DNA of 64,000 nt from Bryopsis sp. KO-2023 (Eukaryota > Chlorophyta > Ulvophyceae > Bryopsidales > Bryopsidaceae): contig BSYQ01000003.1 in the NCBI GenBank assembly GCA_030272585.1, positions 1,736,001 to 1,800,000 of the forward strand, in the 5' to 3' direction. A model generated the notes under the pieces. It worked only from the letters and a program-made list of their open reading frames with translations, did not search any database and had not been told where the DNA came from. The position numbers and the translations under genes are program-made. Of this stretch, positions 1 to 10,404 are shown one piece after another (within the stretch, counting starts at the first letter, position 1; the number at the start of each line of letters is the position of its first letter).

Positions 1-443
1 AGTCGTCAATGGACATAGTTCAGTGCCTTAAAATCGGTCTGGTCGGTTGAAGGATGCCATTTGCAAAATACAAAGCTAACATTGTCACTATTGTTGACCC
101 CAGGAGTACCTTGCCCCTTCAACTATGTAGCCTGAAACACATGGTCATCAACAGACTCAACTACGACCAGGTGATTTTGATATGCTCTGAAAATGGTGAT
201 GCAGTTGGGAAATTCTCTTTCATTTGGCCTAGATAAGCACGGAGAGGAAACTGCAAATGGTGAGAATTCAGGTGAGATAATGAAGAGCAGGTAAAATCGA
301 AAGTCAAAATTCAAGCACATTTGAAAAGGAGAACGTGCGTTGTAGGTGAACAGGATGAAAGCAAGCCCCTGTCTTTTGTACAGTCGTGAATTTTGTTCCC
401 GAGTAGACAAAGAATTCAGATTTCCAGCATCTCATTTGTATAG

Positions 444-556
444 GGTACCTCGAGATGGTCTGGAATCTGATGAATCAAGGCTGCAATATGAGAAACACCA
501 ACCATTACGGCCACTCAGTTCTTTATGTAGCCGCTTTGGAGGGAGAACTGAAGGTG
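444..556 (+). CDS. Ankyrin-repeat exon (partial gene or relic)
   Basis: This is a single exon-like block with an acceptor (TATAG) before 444 and a strong donor (GTAAGT) at 557. It enters in phase 1 and leaves in phase 0. The translation carries one recognisable ankyrin unit: a first helix reading YLEMVWNLMNQG, then NHYGHSVLYVAALEGELKVV, which follows the DxxGxTPLHxAAxxGxxxVV pattern. A possible second fragment (MDIVQCLKIG) lies at about 9-38. I could not link further exons with confidence, so this may be the 3' part of a gene entering from the left or a decayed copy. Ankyrin repeats are protein-binding modules, and no function can be inferred from one unit. Confidence 0.45.
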
Positions 557-856
557 GTAAGTGTTTTGCTGCAAATGGGTGTTGGATTTGAGAAATTGTT
601 GAAGCGCAACAGGTGGAACTGGACTCTGTTTCATTGTGTATTTCGAAAAAGCTTCATGGGGTTGGTGCGGGAAGGTGAGGTCCTTATGGCAGAGCTCTCC
701 ACAAAAAAAAACATGGCAGAATCAAGCACTGTTAGGATCTCAAACAAGTGGGTGATGATAAAAGTATGAGTAAATATAATTTGGATTATCATTGGAATCA
801 AGTTCTCCAGTTTGAAGTGTTCACATCGACAAAGGTTTGAAAAAATGAAAAATAAT

Positions 857-905
857 GGGGGCTGCTGGTCGCTGTTCTTGGGTTCGAATCCCGAGAGCCC
901 TTTTT
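857..905 (+). other. tRNA-like T-arm minihelix with T-run
   Basis: The sequence holds an exact pol III B box (GGTTCGAATCC, 881-891). It forms a 5-bp T-stem with a TTCGAAT loop. GGGCT (859-863) can pair with AGCCC (896-900), and TTTTT follows at 901. There is no room for D and anticodon arms between the outer stem halves, so it is not a normal tRNA gene. It could be a tRNA relic or the 3' part of a SINE-like element. Confidence 0.35.
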
Positions 906-977
906 ATAGACGGACGTGTGGACTCCCAACGTTCATATGGAGTGAGTCACTGGCCTTATCACCTTTGCTTGTTTGCC

Positions 978-1233
978 GCTTGCGCGCCGCTTGCACGCCG
1001 CTTGCCCAAAATCAAAATCATAATCACACAATATCGATGGCATTTCCGTCGCTTGCATGTCGCTTGCGCCGTGCTTGCAGTATGATTGCGCGCAAGCGAT
1101 TTGCAAGCACGCTTGCGAATCGCTTGCATCCCGCTTGCGCATCGCTTGCACGCAATCGTACTGCAAGCGCACGCTTGCCCTTTAGGTTGCGCGCAAGCGA
1201 CCACCGCAAGCGTGTTGCAAGCGATGCGCAAGC
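978..1233. repeat. 11-bp GCTTGC/GCAAGC array
   Basis: About 18 copies of the hexamer GCTTGC or its reverse complement GCAAGC lie in 256 bp. Runs are spaced exactly 11 bp apart: 978/989/1000, 1051/1062/1073, 1111/1122/1133/1144, and in inverted orientation 1092/1103 and 1206/1217/1228. Further single copies lie at 1163, 1173 and 1192. The unit is roughly CGCTTGCNNNN. Open frames across it on both strands are low-complexity by-products of the repeat. It ends about 615 bp upstream of the desaturase start codon. Confidence 0.8.
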
Positions 1234-1261
1234 GCAACAAATTTCCGACGTGCGTTTCACT

Positions 1262-1277
1262 ACCACTCCAGAGTGGT
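1262..1277. repeat. Short perfect palindrome
   Basis: ACCACTC and GAGTGGT form perfect 7-bp arms around a 2-nt spacer. The palindrome lies between the GCTTGC array and the desaturase gene. It could be a protein-binding site, but nothing else supports a function. The remainder of 1278-1848 is CpG-rich and without a convincing gene; it probably holds the desaturase promoter and 5' leader. Confidence 0.4.
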
Positions 1278-1848
1278 GGGTGCACACGAAAGCAACTCAA
1301 GCAACTCGTCAACACAGCCGGTTGCACCCTCCTCCGCCCCTCCACTATGAGGTGACACCTTGATGCACATTCTTTTTTCTCCACACACAAGATCAAGCCA
1401 AACCGACGACGCAATTCTCATGGACCGTCGTGGCTGGAAAACAGTGTCGGGATTGGGTGCCCTGTTGCCGAAAACTAAACGCCAGTCGGGAGAGAGCGAA
1501 TTTCTTCAAGCCTCCACGACCCCTCTGCTCCAGTCGACTGTGGACTCCTGATTGAGCTGGGGTTCGGCGGCGGCCACACGTGACCTTAAAAAAGGGCGTG
1601 CTCGGGCGTCAACTGAATCCGAATCCTGCGCATCGCCGAGCGTCGCTACGATAAAGTGCATATCGTCTGTCCACGTGTTTAACACACTCCCCTGCAATAA
1701 AACGTACGCATTCTTTACCCGCACACCCTTCCCTCAATCGGTTCATTTTGTCTGCCGTGGTGTAGACGGTCGCAACCCCGCGCAGCTTTTCCAAACCCGC
1801 CTAGGCAACTAACGACGTCCTATTACCCAAGGTCGGATCCCGTCCAAG

Positions 1849-4041
1849 ATGTCGTCGTTCCTTTGCCAGCAAGCTGGAAGTGGAGTGATTCCTCTCCAGT
1901 CCCGCGCTTTCTCTCCAGCGCCGGTTGCCCGTCTGGGTCGCGGTAGACGCACCCTCTCCGTTTGCAATGTAGCTTCCCCACCAGCAATGACACCGCTACC
2001 AACTGAGGTGCGAACGTCACCGACTGGGCCGTTCACTGAGAAACCTAGAGATCTCGACTGTGCAAGCCGGCTTCACTCGCAATGAACCCTGTGCAAGCTG
2101 GGGGGTGTCTCCAATCATCTCACCGTCAGTTAAAGATCCAGACGCTTGTTGGCGGGGCATGCCCACGAATGTACATAAACCAGAAAGTGTGGGAAAAAAA
2201 GCGAGGACGGACAGACTACCTATCGAAACAAAGAGTGATCATCACTGGGTTATTATAACTGTTTGTTTCCATGGCGTTCAATACTGCACAACCAGCGAGA
2301 GAACGTTCGGTGATATTTTTTGCTCGATTTCATCTGCAGCCCACTTTCCGCCCAGAAGACCCGAAAGGATTGTCGGAGCCCGCCCCGTTCACGTTGCAGG
2401 ACATCCGTGCGGCGATTCCGGAACATTGCTGGAAGAGGGATGCCGTCCGCTCGCTGTCTTACCTTCTCAAGGATGTGGCCATCGTCGGAGCTCTTGCTGC
2501 TGGTGCCTACGCTACCAACAGTTGGTAGGCGCGGAAAAGAAAAATGATACAACAAGAGCCTCGTCAGCAGATCAATTGTGTTTTGCCACACCCACAAAGT
2601 TTGTTTTTATGTTCTTGAAATTTGGTGGGAGATCCCCCTCAACATGCACTCCACTGCATCGGAGTGCATTTATTGATGGGTTTTTTTTTGTTCGTTTTTC
2701 CCCAGGTTCGTCTGGCCTTTGTACTGGTTGGCGCAGAGCACCATGTTTTGGGCCCTCTTTGTGGTTGGACACGACTGGTGAGAATATGCTTTGTGGATTG
2801 TGGTTATTTTTTTCTGTCCGGGGTATAAAAAAATATACAGGGTGTATATATATCCCCCCCCCCTTTATTTCACTCCTCACTTTCATCATACCCTAACTGG
2901 ATGCAACTCCCTTTATTTTTCCCAAGTCGGAAGAAAAAAAGCCCTCATGCACAAAGCTCCCTGGAGAACGATGGCTGAGGAAGGCCTGAATGTAGATTCT
3001 GTGAGGTCGATCTCCCGTTATTGAATTTTCCCTCCTTTTTGCATTCTTTCTCCTCAGCGGTCATCAGAGTTTTTCCAACAAGCGATGGTTGAATGATTTG
3101 TTGGGGAACATCACGCACTCTTCGATCTTGGTGCCCTACCACGGATGGAGGATCAGTCACAGAACGCATCACTCCAACCATGGCCACGTGGAGAACGATG
3201 AGTCATGGCATCCCACCAGAAAGTCGATCTACGACGAGATGGTAGGCAGGAAATCAGGAAACCGACCATCAATTAGTCCTTCAAATTCTCACTATTCTTA
3301 GGTTCGCAACACCCAAAGGGTTGTAGTTGGCCTTTGCTTTGAGAATCAAGTGTGGCGCTGTTTTTTTGGAAATGATCAATTGATGATGCCGTGCTGCAGA
3401 CTGCCTTCCAAAGAGCTGGGCGACTTCAATTTCCGTTGCCTTTGTTCGCCTACCCGGCTTACCTTTTCATGGGGAGCCCTGGCCGATCGCACTCTCACTT
3501 CGACCCGGAAGCCGACCTGTTCACCAAAGCCGAGGGCAGCATGATCAAAACTTCGAACAAATTTCTGATGGGGATGCTGGCCGTTCTCGCCGGATGCACC
3601 CTCGCCTTAGGTCCAGGAATGATGTTCAAACTGTATGCTATGCCGTACATCGGATTCTTGGTGTGGCTAGACACTGTGACGTACCTCCACCACCACGGAT
3701 CGCAAGACAAGGAGGATAAAGTGCCTTGGTACCGTGGGGAGAGGTGGAACTATCTGCAAGGAGGGCTGTCGACCTTGGATAGAGACTACGGGATTTTCAA
3801 CAAGATTCACCACGATATCGGAACCCACGTGGTGCATCATCTGTTTTCCACGATTCCGCATTACCACTTGACGGACGCCACTGAGGCCACCAAGCCGGTG
3901 TTTGGAAAGTACTACAGGGAGCCGGAGCCTTCCCCCGGCCCAATCCCCACTCACCTCATTGATCCCCTCGTACGAAGTTTCAACGAGGATCACTACGTGG
4001 AGGATGAGGGAGATGTCGTTTTCTACAAGAAGGGATTCTAA
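1849..4041 (+). CDS. Plastid-type omega-3 (delta-15) fatty acid desaturase
   Basis: There are five exons: 1849-2007, 2340-2524, 2706-2777, 3058-3241 and 3400-4041, giving 413 aa, typical of plant FAD7/FAD8. The Ser/Arg-rich N-terminus looks like a plastid transit peptide. The three histidine boxes that bind the di-iron centre are intact: HDCGH (137-141, split by an intron), HRTHH (173-177) and HVVHH (343-347). Other plant-like blocks include [25 protein letters not shown] and [19 protein letters not shown]. Family members convert linoleoyl to alpha-linolenoyl groups on membrane lipids; the plastid enzymes use ferredoxin as electron donor. The ER isoform FAD3 is less likely given the N-terminal extension. 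The exon 1 donor (GTGCGA) is the least certain junction. Confidence 0.93.
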
Positions 4042-5348
4042 GAAGGGGGAGAAAAAAGGCTTATTTTTTTAAGTTGGGGGTGGGGAAAATCGTCCAGAAA
4101 AGAAAAGAGAAAAGAAATCGGGATCAAAAGGGGTGTATATTTTCATGTGATGATCCCGTTTCTTTTCCTTTTTTTTATTTTGGCACGGAAATCCCTTTCT
4201 GAACCTCGCTGAAAACATTTGTCAACAACCACCGGAATCTTAAGGGGAAAGGAATCTTTTTTCCCCCTTTGATATCCGTGTTTGGATCGGAGGGGGGAAA
4301 TGGAGCAGGTGGGCACTGGGATTCATTGCTGCTGCTGCACTGTATTTGCGAAGGTGTTAAATTTGTGTTTTCGTGGGATTTGTGAGAGAAATAGCCTCTC
4401 TTTTTTTTGTTCGGAAGGGGCTCTTTTTTTCCTGCCGCCGGCATCGGGCACCATCAAATGTCTATTATTTTTTTTTCGCCCACTTTTTCTTGGAATGCAC
4501 ATTCTGTGGTTCCATGGATTAGATATTCCTAGATTTTTTTTAAGGATTCTTTTATGGACTGTTTGGGTTGCGCGGCCGGCGCAGGGGTAGTATTCATTTT
4601 CTTTTTTTTTTTAAAGGTGGCATGTGTTTTGATGGATGCTTTCCGAAAGGGGAGCGAAAAAAAAAAGTGGAAAAAAAAAGCAAGAAGAAAATAGCATCCA
4701 CACATGCTCGCAGTTTTTCGAAGTTATTCTTTCTTGGAGGGGGAGGGGGGAAAAATTGTGACATTGGAGATTGTGAGAGAGTTTCGACTTATGTAATATC
4801 TGTTTATATTCTCCTTTTTGTTCCAACACTTTGCTTCTCATCTTGGTGTAGTTGCAAGCAGTGAAATCTTAGTTGGGATTTGTAACAAACTTTGAGCGCA
4901 GTCTATCTCAACGCGAACAAACGTTCGCTAACTCTTGTTTACAAGTTTCCCCTATCGAACTTTATACCTTCCCACGACTAATCAATACTAGCCACAAGAT
5001 TCCTTCACTATCGCACTACCCCACGTTACACAGCACCACTTCCTTTCGTCCACTATTGCCTCATCTCAGTCATCTACAGCTTTGGCGCTCACAGATTCCA
5101 AGTAGCCTGCACTACAAACATCTCAACCATTCTCTCCACCTCGACAGAATTGCCCCATTTCCTTGCTGGGCAATGTGTTGAGAAGATGGACCACAGGGGC
5201 AGCTTGTTCTCAGCATGTATTAAAAATTTGGAGGGATGAATTTTTATGTTTTTTTATCTTTTACACAGAGAAGCAGCAGAGTACAGTTACTCTGGGTTGT
5301 GGTATTTGAAGGGACTCTGGTTTGAACAGGTGTCATACTTTTTCCAGT
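4042..5348. other. Intergenic, no gene seen
   Basis: Downstream of the desaturase the DNA is rich in T, A and G homopolymers. The open frames here are short and show no family resemblance, no splice context and no codon structure. A short palindrome (arms CAGAGTA/TACTCTG) lies near 5275-5293. Confidence 0.6.
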
Positions 5349-5399
5349 GTTGAATTCACAGGTGTCAATACTGTTACAGTGTAAGACTGTGAATTCAAC
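5349..5399. repeat. 13-bp perfect inverted repeat
   Basis: GTTGAATTCACAG (5349-5361) and CTGTGAATTCAAC (5387-5399) are perfect inverted arms with a 25-nt loop. No flanking duplication was found, so it is not clearly a transposon end. It lies about 240 bp left of the hAT-like MITE. Confidence 0.5.
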
Positions 5400-5639
5400 G
5401 GCACTGCATTTGTGCCCATGGAATTTAAAAGTGCCCTTCTGCACTTCTATAATGTGTATGTATGTATATTCTGCAGAATGAAAAACGAGTTTTGTCAGAC
5501 TCATGGAGCTCTAGTTTGGTGGAGAAGGGGGCTACCATCATCCAAGGCAATCTCTACCCCCATCCCCACCCCTGGGCTGCTTAAAAAACAATAAATTCTT
5601 CATCGCTACACTTGATGGAACCACAGCTCCACTGACAAA

Positions 5640-6006
5640 CAGTGTATTTTTTTTCGATTTCACTGGCCCCAAAGTGGCCCTGAATTTGGCCATTTCATCT
5701 AGTTGTGGCCCTTTTGTGGCCCAATTTGTCCGAAAAAAATAGAATGTGGCCCCAACTTAAAAAACAGAAATTACAAGGCTTGGTGTTTATATAGCATTTA
5801 CTTAATGTTGTTGGTTTTGATTTTTGTGGAAACTCGATTGATCTCTTGGATGTGGCCCTGGCCTTACAAAGTTTGGATGAATGTGGCCTTTTTGTGGCCC
5901 CAAAATCATCTTGTAATAAAACGTTTTGGCCCTTTTGTGCATTCTGATTTGTTTGGGGGCCAAAATGGGCCAAAAGGGCCACAATGGGCCACAAAAATAT
6001 ACACTG
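5640..6006 (+). mobile_element. hAT-like MITE, copy 1
   Basis: This is a 367-bp non-autonomous element. It begins CAGTGTATTTTT and ends with the inverted AAAAATATACACTG. It is flanked by an exact 8-bp target-site duplication, CTGACAAA (5632-5639 and 6007-6014). Multiple GTGGCCC motifs lie in direct orientation through the left and centre, and GGGCCAC/GGGCCA motifs in inverted orientation near the right end. That layout resembles the subterminal transposase-binding motifs of hAT elements. The long open frame crossing it has no protein similarity I recognise and runs out of the element. A second copy lies at 61108-61502 in the same orientation. Confidence 0.85.
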
Positions 6007-6218
6007 CTGACAAACACTATATGAATCTTGAAAAAAGTACCCAGTGGTTCTCTAATCTCTCTAAAATATGTACGCCCCTCGACAAAAAAAATGAGGCCCA
6101 GCCTAGCAAATCGCTGCCTTCCAACCATCACCATCTTTTCATGGCAAAATGGAAAAACAGACTCGATCAAACGCACACTCTCCAAACTTGCCCAGGAACC
6201 CTAAAAATAGCTCGATTT

Positions 6219-9200
6219 TCACTCCTTGTTATAGGGCATCGTAACGAAGGGTTTGACTTGCAGATTTCCCCACTCATCGTAGTGCAAGCACTCGAAGCAT
6301 TCAACACAGAAAAACCCAGGATCAGTGACTGCCAAGCCGTCCCCATGAGTCACCACCTCAGCCTGATTTTTCTGGCAAATGACACATTTTCTCCGTCTGT
6401 CATGACGCTTGTTTGTCCTGATTGGGTGGTGCTTCAACTGGATGGGGTCTGACTTGTGACACAGTCTGACATCGACGATTTGGACCAGGTGCTCGCAGCT
6501 TCCATGATGGCAAAGAATGTAGAGAGGCTGATTGGATACCCGTAGCAGCAGGTCGTTGACTGTGCATGAAAAATCCGAGTCTTTAAATTCGGCGGGAGGA
6601 ATTTTGCCCGGATCCAACGGAAAGCCACAGTCGTTTTGCTCGCAGAACTCCCTGATTCAAGAAGAAAGAAAAAATCAGCATGACTAAAGACAGATGTGTG
6701 CGTGTGTGCGCCCTGGAAGCAAAACCCACAGTTTTGCTGTGGTTTGAACAAAGTGGCAATCAGACAAAAAAAAATGTGAAAAAAATGGTCTACACTGATG
6801 TCCATTCACAACCAACAGCAGCCCTACTTGATGTTTTTGGTATAGTCCTCCGCATCCGGGGCTGGAACGTTGTTGTAAAACGTGCCTTCCATGAAGTAGT
6901 AACTGGATAAAATGCTCTGCCCTATTCTCTCCATGTTCAACTGAAGTTGACATTGAACCAAGGAAAAAATCTCCTGGAGAGTATGATGTCCAGCAGCCAA
7001 AAAGTGCAATTCCTACCAGCCAAAAAAAAAGTTTCGTTTCAGCCTATATGCACTGAACATTGCATCCATTGGGAAAAACAACCCCTCCCCCTCTCCAGAA
7101 TTTATTTTTTAATATATTCATTTATCCATTCGATTTTATATATAAAAATTTTAATCAACTTTCCATGATCGAAACACATTTGCACAGAAACCATACTGGA
7201 CACTAGTTTTCGTTATTCTCCCCCCCCCCCATCCTCACCTTGACTTTATGCAACGAGGGGGGGCAAATCTTGATCAGCACCACCACATCTTTGTTCACTT
7301 CCAATCCCTGGCCTCTCGCCCAGCCCTCATTTCCGCCACCACCAGGCCCCCCACGACCCAACCCTCTATTCCTACCCCCCCCCGATACCATCCTTGGTTC
7401 ACTTCCACCTTCTCCCCCAGCCCTTTCCGTCGCCCCCTCATCCTCAGTTCCCTCCGTAGGTTCTTTCCTTTCACTCTCTGCTTCATCCAACATACTCAAA
7501 CTCAAACCATCGCTTCCTTCCGACTTTTCACTTTTCCCGGAGGCCCTTGCCCTGAATTTTTTGATGCTTCTTGTGCTCAGGATGTCATACACTTTTATTT
7601 TCTTCCCACTTTCTATCAGCGCGTACTGATTTTGGATGTGTTTCTCCATTTTGGCGATCATCTCATCCAGGGCCTTCGCTTCCTCGGCGGTCAGTTTTTC
7701 CGAGGCTGTGTTGTTGATGTTCGTGAAAGTGCGGTTGGGTTGGAGGTAGGCCCGGAAAACTCGCCCTTCGTTTTCTTCCAAATGCTCAGCTATTTTGTGG
7801 CAAATCTTGATGAAGGCAGATCTGCAAAAACCACAGATAGGCCCTTATGACTAATGTCGATTTTAAAAAAAGGATCCACTCATTCCCAGTAGAGCGCAGT
7901 AGAATTTCTCAAACCAGGGCCGGTGTTTCATAAACAACGAAACGACCCCTCCCCCCCCTGCAGCCCGCCTCGGAAGAGAAAGCTGCACTTGCTTTTTTTT
8001 GTTCCTTTTTCTTTTTCAGATTTGCACCACCCACCTGTACATTCCTCCAGTCCTGATGTTGTTGGAGGCCAGCATGTCATGAACGCAAAACATTTTTTTC
8101 GCCATCTTTTCCATGCATCCATGGACTTTTTTGAGAGTCTCCATCCAGGGCTCGTCCTCCAGTTCCTCCTCCTCCATCTCATCCCCTTTTCTCTTTTTCG
8201 ATTTCTTTTTTCTCTTTTTGCCCTTCTCTTTGTTTTCATCTCCATCATCATCATCGCTTCCCTTCCTGAAATCAAAATTCAACAATGCCAAGAAGAAAAA
8301 AAAAAAATGTTCAGGACATTATTTCCATTCCAGATGAATTCTCAGCTCCCCCCCGCCGCCCACCCCTAACCCCTATCCATTGTCCAAGCAACCCCCAGGC
8401 TTTTTTCTTGAAATTCATTCAAAAATCCACGTATTTTTCTTCCTTGAACCACACACACACACACCTGGATGGCCCCTCTCCACCACTCTCTTCCAGCAAC
8501 CCCCCCAGCAGATCGCTTTCCCTTCCAACCCCACCTTCGAAATCCTCAGCATCGCTCTGCTCCTGCACGTACTCCCCTTCCCTCAGTTTTTTCTCAGTGG
8601 TGTCATAGCAGAACCCGGACTTTCTCATCAGGGAGGTCGTGTTGAGATCCACCGTGGACACATCAACATCTACGGAGCATTTCTCGTATTGTTCGGCAAA
8701 GGATAAGTCCGCCACGTCAATATCGATGGAATCGGAGTCAATTTCAGGGATGCTGGCCATGCAATCGGAGAAATGCTTGACTAAGTTTGAACAATGCTCC
8801 TGAAATGTCGACACCCTGTGGAAAGAACACATCTTTCATCAATCAGCACTTCAAAGGAAATTCTTCTTCCCCTTGAGAAAAACAAAAGCCCCTCTTCTCG
8901 GCAGAAAAAAAAAAACAAAAAAAAAACAAAAAAAAAACGAGATCCGGTCAAGCCGCTCACTTGAAAGGCTCCGTGTAGCATTCCCTTCTGCATTGAGCGG
9001 GGATCCCTACGAAATTGAAGCCTTCTGGAACGGGCAGCTTCGGCTCCCTCAGGCTGCGGGGGCGATCTTCATCGGACGAGGTGCCATCATCCAGCCCTGT
9101 GCATTCACGAGGTGTTTTCTGAGAGCCATCCCCAGCACTAGCTCCCTTGTTGCTTTCATTGTACTGCGATTTCAAGGCGTCCACCTCCTGTTCCAAAAAA

Positions 9201-10128
9201 AAAACCACCGAAAATTACGATGACCAAGTCAATTGGTTGCCGAAGATGCCAAAAACTTGAAAGAGGATAGACAGCAGGGCCCTGTGGAGCTGTTGCTGTT
9301 GCTTTTTATTTTTTTTGGTTCTTTTTGATATTTTTAGCTTCTTTTTGCTTTCACCCTGCACTACAAGGAATTTCGAAGAGAGCTACATGACTGAACTACA
9401 GATGCCGGCCTTTTTTCGTGTTTTCCATCTCAACCTGGTTTTTCTCTGGAAAATTTCTCCTTTTTCGAATCCTTTTTCAACGCTGAAACTGCATCAGAAA
9501 AATTGTGCCGTCTGAAATATGAGCAATTTATCAAGCAATATGACTCTATCCACTCAGCCTTTTCCGAAATGCTGTTCATTCAGCCAAATAAAGAAATAAT
9601 AACAAAAAAAACAACACATAAGAAAAGCAGTAAAGAAAATGGCACTTATCATTGCAGAGACGGAGTATTGAAGAATTCAGTCAAGAATTGCTCCCCCCAA
9701 AAAAACAGATTAAATAGGACCAGTAGGGAAACAAAAAATGCATAATCACTTCCCCCAAATCATGGGAGCTTCACCAATGCAGCAAAGTCTTTCAGAAACA
9801 GAAACACAGGATAAAAAAACACAGCTTTTGGAATTCACCCCTGCCACTTCAGTCAGAGTGGAAATCGCACCTGTGGTGTTGGTCGCACAGTGTTCGTGTA
9901 CTTGTGGACTTTCAACATGTGAGCTCGCGCAACTTTACTGGCAGATGTGGGGGTCAGTCTCGTCCCACAGATCTCGCACTTCAAATAAACTTCATTTGCG
10001 TCTTCATCAAGAGTGGGTGTCATGAACGGCCACCACCAAGCTCCCCCGATTAACCTCAGCGAACTACTCCGAGTTGCGTTCAGCGACTTCAGCCGATCCC
10101 TCGGCTTCATGGGTTTTCCCTTAGCCAT
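6219..10128 (-). CDS. snRNA-activating protein complex subunit 3-like (SNAPC3/SNAP50), BED-like finger at N-terminus
   Basis: There are seven exons on the minus strand: 10128-9871, 9187-8961, 8815-8465, 8265-8035, 7821-7239, 7012-6828 and 6651-6219. Together they make 2268 nt and 755 aa. The C-terminal part matches SNAPC3/SRD2: EGTFYNN, then CEHLVQIVDVRL, then two paired-Cys motifs (CVICQ and CVECFECLHYDEWGN). In known organisms this subunit contacts the proximal sequence element to start snRNA transcription by Pol II and Pol III. The N-terminal exon has CEIC plus HMLKVH, a CxxC...Hx4H arrangement like a BED zinc finger. The middle is acidic and Lys-rich with a Gly-rich loop, so the protein is much longer than the roughly 400-aa animal subunit. 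All junction phases agree. The N-terminal exon could belong to a separate transcript. Confidence 0.85.
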
Positions 10129-10404
10129 TTTGTATCTTCTCGAACCCAGAGCTCTCCCCGGAGAATCAAAGGGAAAAGCAAAGATAGCCCCCCAAACTCT
10201 GCCAGCCTTGCTTGTGTTATGACAGAAACTCCAGCTGTGGATACGACAGATTTCGTACAGGGCTCTGTCGTGTTTTGAGCACTCTTTTGTCTTTCAGGGT
10301 GCAGTCCTGTGGAAGCTCGAGGTGTATCTGTGCTGCTCGTTGCTTGACGCGTTTTTCTTCTCTTCGCACTTTTCCCGCACCCTTCGTTGCGCTTTGAGCT
10401 GAAC
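10129..10404. promoter_or_regulatory. Divergent promoter, SNAPC3-like / ARL8
   Basis: Only 276 bp separate the two start codons, so the genes probably share a bidirectional promoter and both 5' leaders lie here. No specific motif was identified. Confidence 0.5.

Noticed and set aside
812-1414. Overlapping Arg/Ala/Leu-rich open frames on both strands
   Set aside because: They are produced by the 11-bp GCTTGC repeat, which lacks stops in several frames.
5703-6452. 249-codon open frame
   Set aside because: Most of it lies inside the MITE and continues antisense to the last SNAPC3-like exon. It has no protein-like composition.
7250-8850. Long Ser/Pro/Phe-rich plus-strand frames
   Set aside because: They are antisense shadows of SNAPC3-like exons and of the T-rich introns between them.
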